Assembly (NCBI GenBank): GCA_009760855.2
Contig: WPIO01000045.1
Location: forward strand, 1,830,501 to 1,894,500
Direction: 5' to 3'
DNA from: Cristatella mucedo
Lineage: Eukaryota; Bryozoa; Phylactolaemata; Cristatellidae
DNA: 64,000 nucleotides
The notes under the pieces were generated by a model that was given only the letters and a program-made list of their open reading frames with translations, was not told the DNA's origin and did not search any database. A program made the translations under genes and the position numbers. Below are positions 61,381 through 64,000 of the stretch, in pieces (positions within the stretch are counted from its first letter, which is position 1; each line of letters opens with the position of its first letter).

Positions 61381-62119
61381 ATCAAGTTCTCCGATCGCTT
61401 CGCCAGTCAATCAACTCGGTTGGCTCCTCTGCGGCCATGGATAGAAGGCATCAGTACATGCCCACCTCTCACGTGACCACGAGTTAGCGGGCCGTGAGCA
61501 AGCATTGCATCGGCGGCCTCAAATAGTTGGCTTGGACATAAAGTTCCCCCCTTAGTGAACAAGCTAAAGGCGTATGACCCAATAAATTCCCAAATCAATT
61601 TGGAGCAAAGATTGACTGGTTGGCCGATATAAAACCTCAGGTTGGGAAATGGGCAGGAATGAGTCGGCTGGCCCCTTCGAATAATGCTGCAGAGGCTTAC
61701 GCTTCGCCCACACGCTCGTTGTTCAGAAGCAGAGGTATTTTTCTGCTGCCTAGTAAGCCCTGGTTCAAAACTAGGTTGGCCAGGCCACCCGCTAAGTAGC
61801 TATGCAAGTTATACCGGTAAGACTTGCTTTCTAAATCGCTATAGCCCTCTGTCTCTTATGCCATAAAAATCACTCGTTAATGGACATTTGATTGCTTATA
61901 ATTAATTTTATTAATTAATTAATCAACTTGAGCACTTCTTTCTGCTGGGCATTCATCTCATAGAGCCCTTGTCGCTACATGTCCGGCGACAGTTTTGGAC
62001 AATAAATGACAACCGTCCAAGCTTCTTATCATTTGGAGTTAATTTTACTGAGTGTCCACTGCATGTTTCTGCCAGGCTTTTTGAGTTTACAATGACCCTG
62101 AGAACAATGCTAGTATTTA

Positions 62120-62862
62120 AGAGTGTATATAGTATCAGCGGCTAACAACAATCTAGGGAGCATTTCAATTACTTAGGACCCCTTCTCTTCACTAACTATA
62201 TCTCTGGTCTACAATTTCATCCCCAGCACAATTTCCACTTTTATTTCTACTCCGTTGGCACACAACTCAGCCTATCCTTCGACCCCTCTAAAGGCTTGCT
62301 CCTCATCTGACTATTTCAATTTCCTTACTAACTACATCAATGACGTTCACGTTTTGATGACTATTAACTTCTTTAAACTAAACGTCAATAAGATTAGGTG
62401 AATAGCAATGCGTAAAGCTGTGTCACTCGACAAGTAAAAGACCCAAGCCTCTAATTTGGTTCAGCTAGCTTCACTTTGACATCTGCCCTTAATTTAGGCG
62501 TACTATTCCAAAGTGAGTTGTCAATTAGTTGAGCATATTTCCTTCACCGTCAAGTCGGCTAAAATTTCAGCTTAGAAATATTGACAAAATCAGTGCCTGC
62601 ACTTTGGTTGTTCATTTGTCATAGTGCGTGTGTATGTAGATTATCAAAATTCCCTTTTTCAGGACTCTCGGCCTCTATCCGTAATCGTGTGCAGCTGGTG
62701 CAAAACTAGTCGAATCTTAGGTCAGCTAAAAGTTTGCCGTAGAATCTACATTTTTTAGGCTTCACTGTCTCTCTCTATAAAGCATCGAATTTATTTCATG
62801 ATCATCTGTCTGACATGCAGGCTACCTAACTCGCTCTCATCAGCCTACCTGTCCGAGCAGCA
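62120..62862 (+). mobile_element. Decayed LINE RT remains, LINE-B-like
   Basis: Readable pieces on the + strand: 'LGPLLFTNYISGLQF', then 'FHFYFYSVGTQLSLSFDPS' (from FHFYADDTQLYLSFxPS, catalytic Asp residues lost), 'FFKLNVNKI', 'LNLGVLFQSELS', and a 'HWLPVKxRI'-like end near 62,775 with 'LSSAYLSEQ'. Full of stops; opposite strand to the receptor. Confidence 0.78.
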
Positions 62863-62864
62863 CG

Positions 62865-62908
<44 letters not shown>
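62863..62908. repeat. GA microsatellite
   Basis: About 45 bp GA run, extending into a longer purine-rich region to about 63,080. Confidence 0.96.
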
Positions 62909-62909
<1 letters not shown>

Positions 62910-63157
62910 CGAGCTGGTCGAGGCGGAGAAAGAGAGAACGAGAGCAAGGAAAGAAGGAGTAGGGAAAAATTCCTTGGAGTACTAAAGAGAGAGCGAGAAG
63001 AATTAGACAGGGAAGAGATACAGGGTGCGATGGAAACAGAAGAGAGGCAGATAGAGGAAATAGCATTTCGGGAGAGGGAAAATAGACTGACAACGGATCA
63101 ACGGTAGCCCGGCGCATTGACGGCCGGCTCTGGTACCTGTTCGCAATGCCTACTTAC

Positions 63158-63298
63158 CTTTGCGGGAAGCGTTGAACGTGTCTCGAAGGACGATCGAAGG
63201 GCCCTCAATTTTGAGTTCGGGTCGCATTCTATTGACGACTTCTACGGCAAACTCGAAGGCGAGAAGGCGGCTACTCTTGGAATCGTCGAGTAGCATAC
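63158..63298 (-). CDS. iGluR exon 1 of those seen: start of amino-terminal domain
   Basis: Two bases plus 46 codons plus one base. 'MLLDDSKSSRLLAFEFAVEV', after a split Gly codon, matches the family start 'IGGIFxxxxxxxExAFxxAVxxIN'. 'VLRDTFNASRK' matches 'xxDSFxASKK'. The acceptor is 'cattcttcgcag' and the donor 'AAAG|gtaagt'. The phase of the acceptor requires an upstream exon ending in one base, presumably carrying the signal peptide; it lies further up or beyond the window. Confidence 0.93.
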
Positions 63299-63858
63299 CT
63301 GCGAAGAATGACAATGGAGGCTCTAGAAATATTAGGATACTGAGTGTAGCTCTGTGCTCTGCTACGCTGGGTTCGGTAAGGGTTCGCGAGCTCAAGCTGC
63401 CGAGGGATAGCTTTAACTGGTTGTAGTGGAACGTTATTAATAAATACGTTTGGCAAAAAGTAAGAGTCGGACTGGAGCAAGGCGGACCAGTGTGCCGCCA
63501 AAAGCAATATCGTTTGCCCTAGGCGCGAAGGAGGACTGGAATGCAGTTGAGCTAACCGTTTCATCTCCTGCAGTACTCAGCCGAACTTGCGACTAGTTCA
63601 GGCAACATTGTGTGCTGAGCACGCCAAGATAGGTAATTGTAGCCGGTTGAAGTGTCAGCTAGTGCTTTCTCTGATGACTGCCTGAGCTTTTTGAGGACAA
63701 CAGATCGCCGTCATTCCTTTTATACCGCATCAGTTACTCAACAATGATCGGCTAGGGCTGATGTCGGCGGCAATACGTCACCCACTGGCCTAATCGCACC
63801 GACCTTAGTACATGCGAGCGCACCCCTTTGTTCTGACGCGAACCGTAAAGCGTGTCTA

Positions 63859-63899
<41 letters not shown>

Positions 63900-64000
63900 T
63901 TTTATGTCCTTCTGTCTTTCTGTCCTTCTGTCTTTCTTTCAATCCATCTCTCTGTCTGCTTGCATCTATCTCTCGCAGTCTCAAAGTTGCTCTCGCTCGT
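63299..64000 (-). other. Upstream of first recognised receptor exon
   Basis: No signal-peptide exon could be confirmed. A minus-strand ATG at 63,564 opens a frame with a hydrophobic stretch ('TILLLAAHWSALLQ') that would suit a signal peptide, but I see no donor that joins it to exon 1 in the needed phase. A TGTC tetranucleotide repeat occupies about 63,855-63,900. Confidence 0.45.

Larger units (their letters stand above)
60217..63157 (-). other. Intron 1-2, expected to hide a short exon
   Basis: 2.94 kb between the first two recognised exons. Direct joining drops about seven residues including the first disulfide Cys ('xACDQLxLG' in vertebrate relatives). No convincing short exon was read. 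The intron also holds a tandem repeat at 61,190-61,380 and LINE-B RT remains at 62,120-62,860. Confidence 0.6.

Noticed and set aside
63271-63564. Minus-strand frame beginning ATG with a hydrophobic stretch, as the signal-peptide exon
   Set aside because: It overlaps exon 1 in another frame, and I found no donor that would join it to exon 1 in phase, nor the expected 'VIRIG' ending. It remains only a possibility.

Overview
The window is eukaryotic and almost certainly from an invertebrate animal. Its one convincing protein-coding gene is split by many introns with canonical GT...AG borders. Most of the remaining DNA is decayed non-LTR retrotransposons (LINEs), tRNA-derived SINEs, long microsatellites and a large tandem duplication. 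I cannot name the species. The gene is a kainate-class ionotropic glutamate receptor, and the LINEs are CR1/L2/Jockey-like, which fits many bilaterians. There are no operons, CRISPR arrays or bacterial features.

Region 1 (1-20,750) shows no host gene I can recognise. It opens with a CA/TA microsatellite, followed by a broken LINE of a family I call LINE-A (about 1,020-3,355, + strand). Further LINE-A and LINE-B fragments are scattered to 12.2 kb. A tandem duplication of a unit of about 3.9 kb follows (13,011-16,944 and 16,947-20,750). Each unit carries an identical tRNA-like SINE head, and identity along the unit is uneven.

Region 2 (20,750-26,600) starts with a GC- and CpG-rich kilobase that looks like a promoter or first-exon island, directly abutting the duplication. 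A LINE-A copy that has lost its reverse transcriptase, a TG microsatellite and a LINE-B tail follow.

Region 3 (26,600-63,300, minus strand) is the receptor gene. Sixteen exons were placed by reading both splice borders. They join without a frame break into 827 codons. These run from the start of the amino-terminal domain through the S1 ligand lobe, M1, the pore loop, M3, the S2 lobe and M4. The signal-peptide exon, a segment of about seven residues expected between the first two exons, and possibly a cytoplasmic tail were not found. Introns range from 111 bp to 12.4 kb and hold LINE-A, LINE-B and SINE copies and CT tracts of up to about 430 bp.

The most interesting points are these: the intact receptor with atypical residues at some ligand-lobe positions; a possible in-frame alternative acceptor inside a CTG-rich tract; the SINE family that shares its 3' half with LINE-B; the LINE-A family ending in a TACAT tail; and the 3.9-kb duplication with patchy identity.
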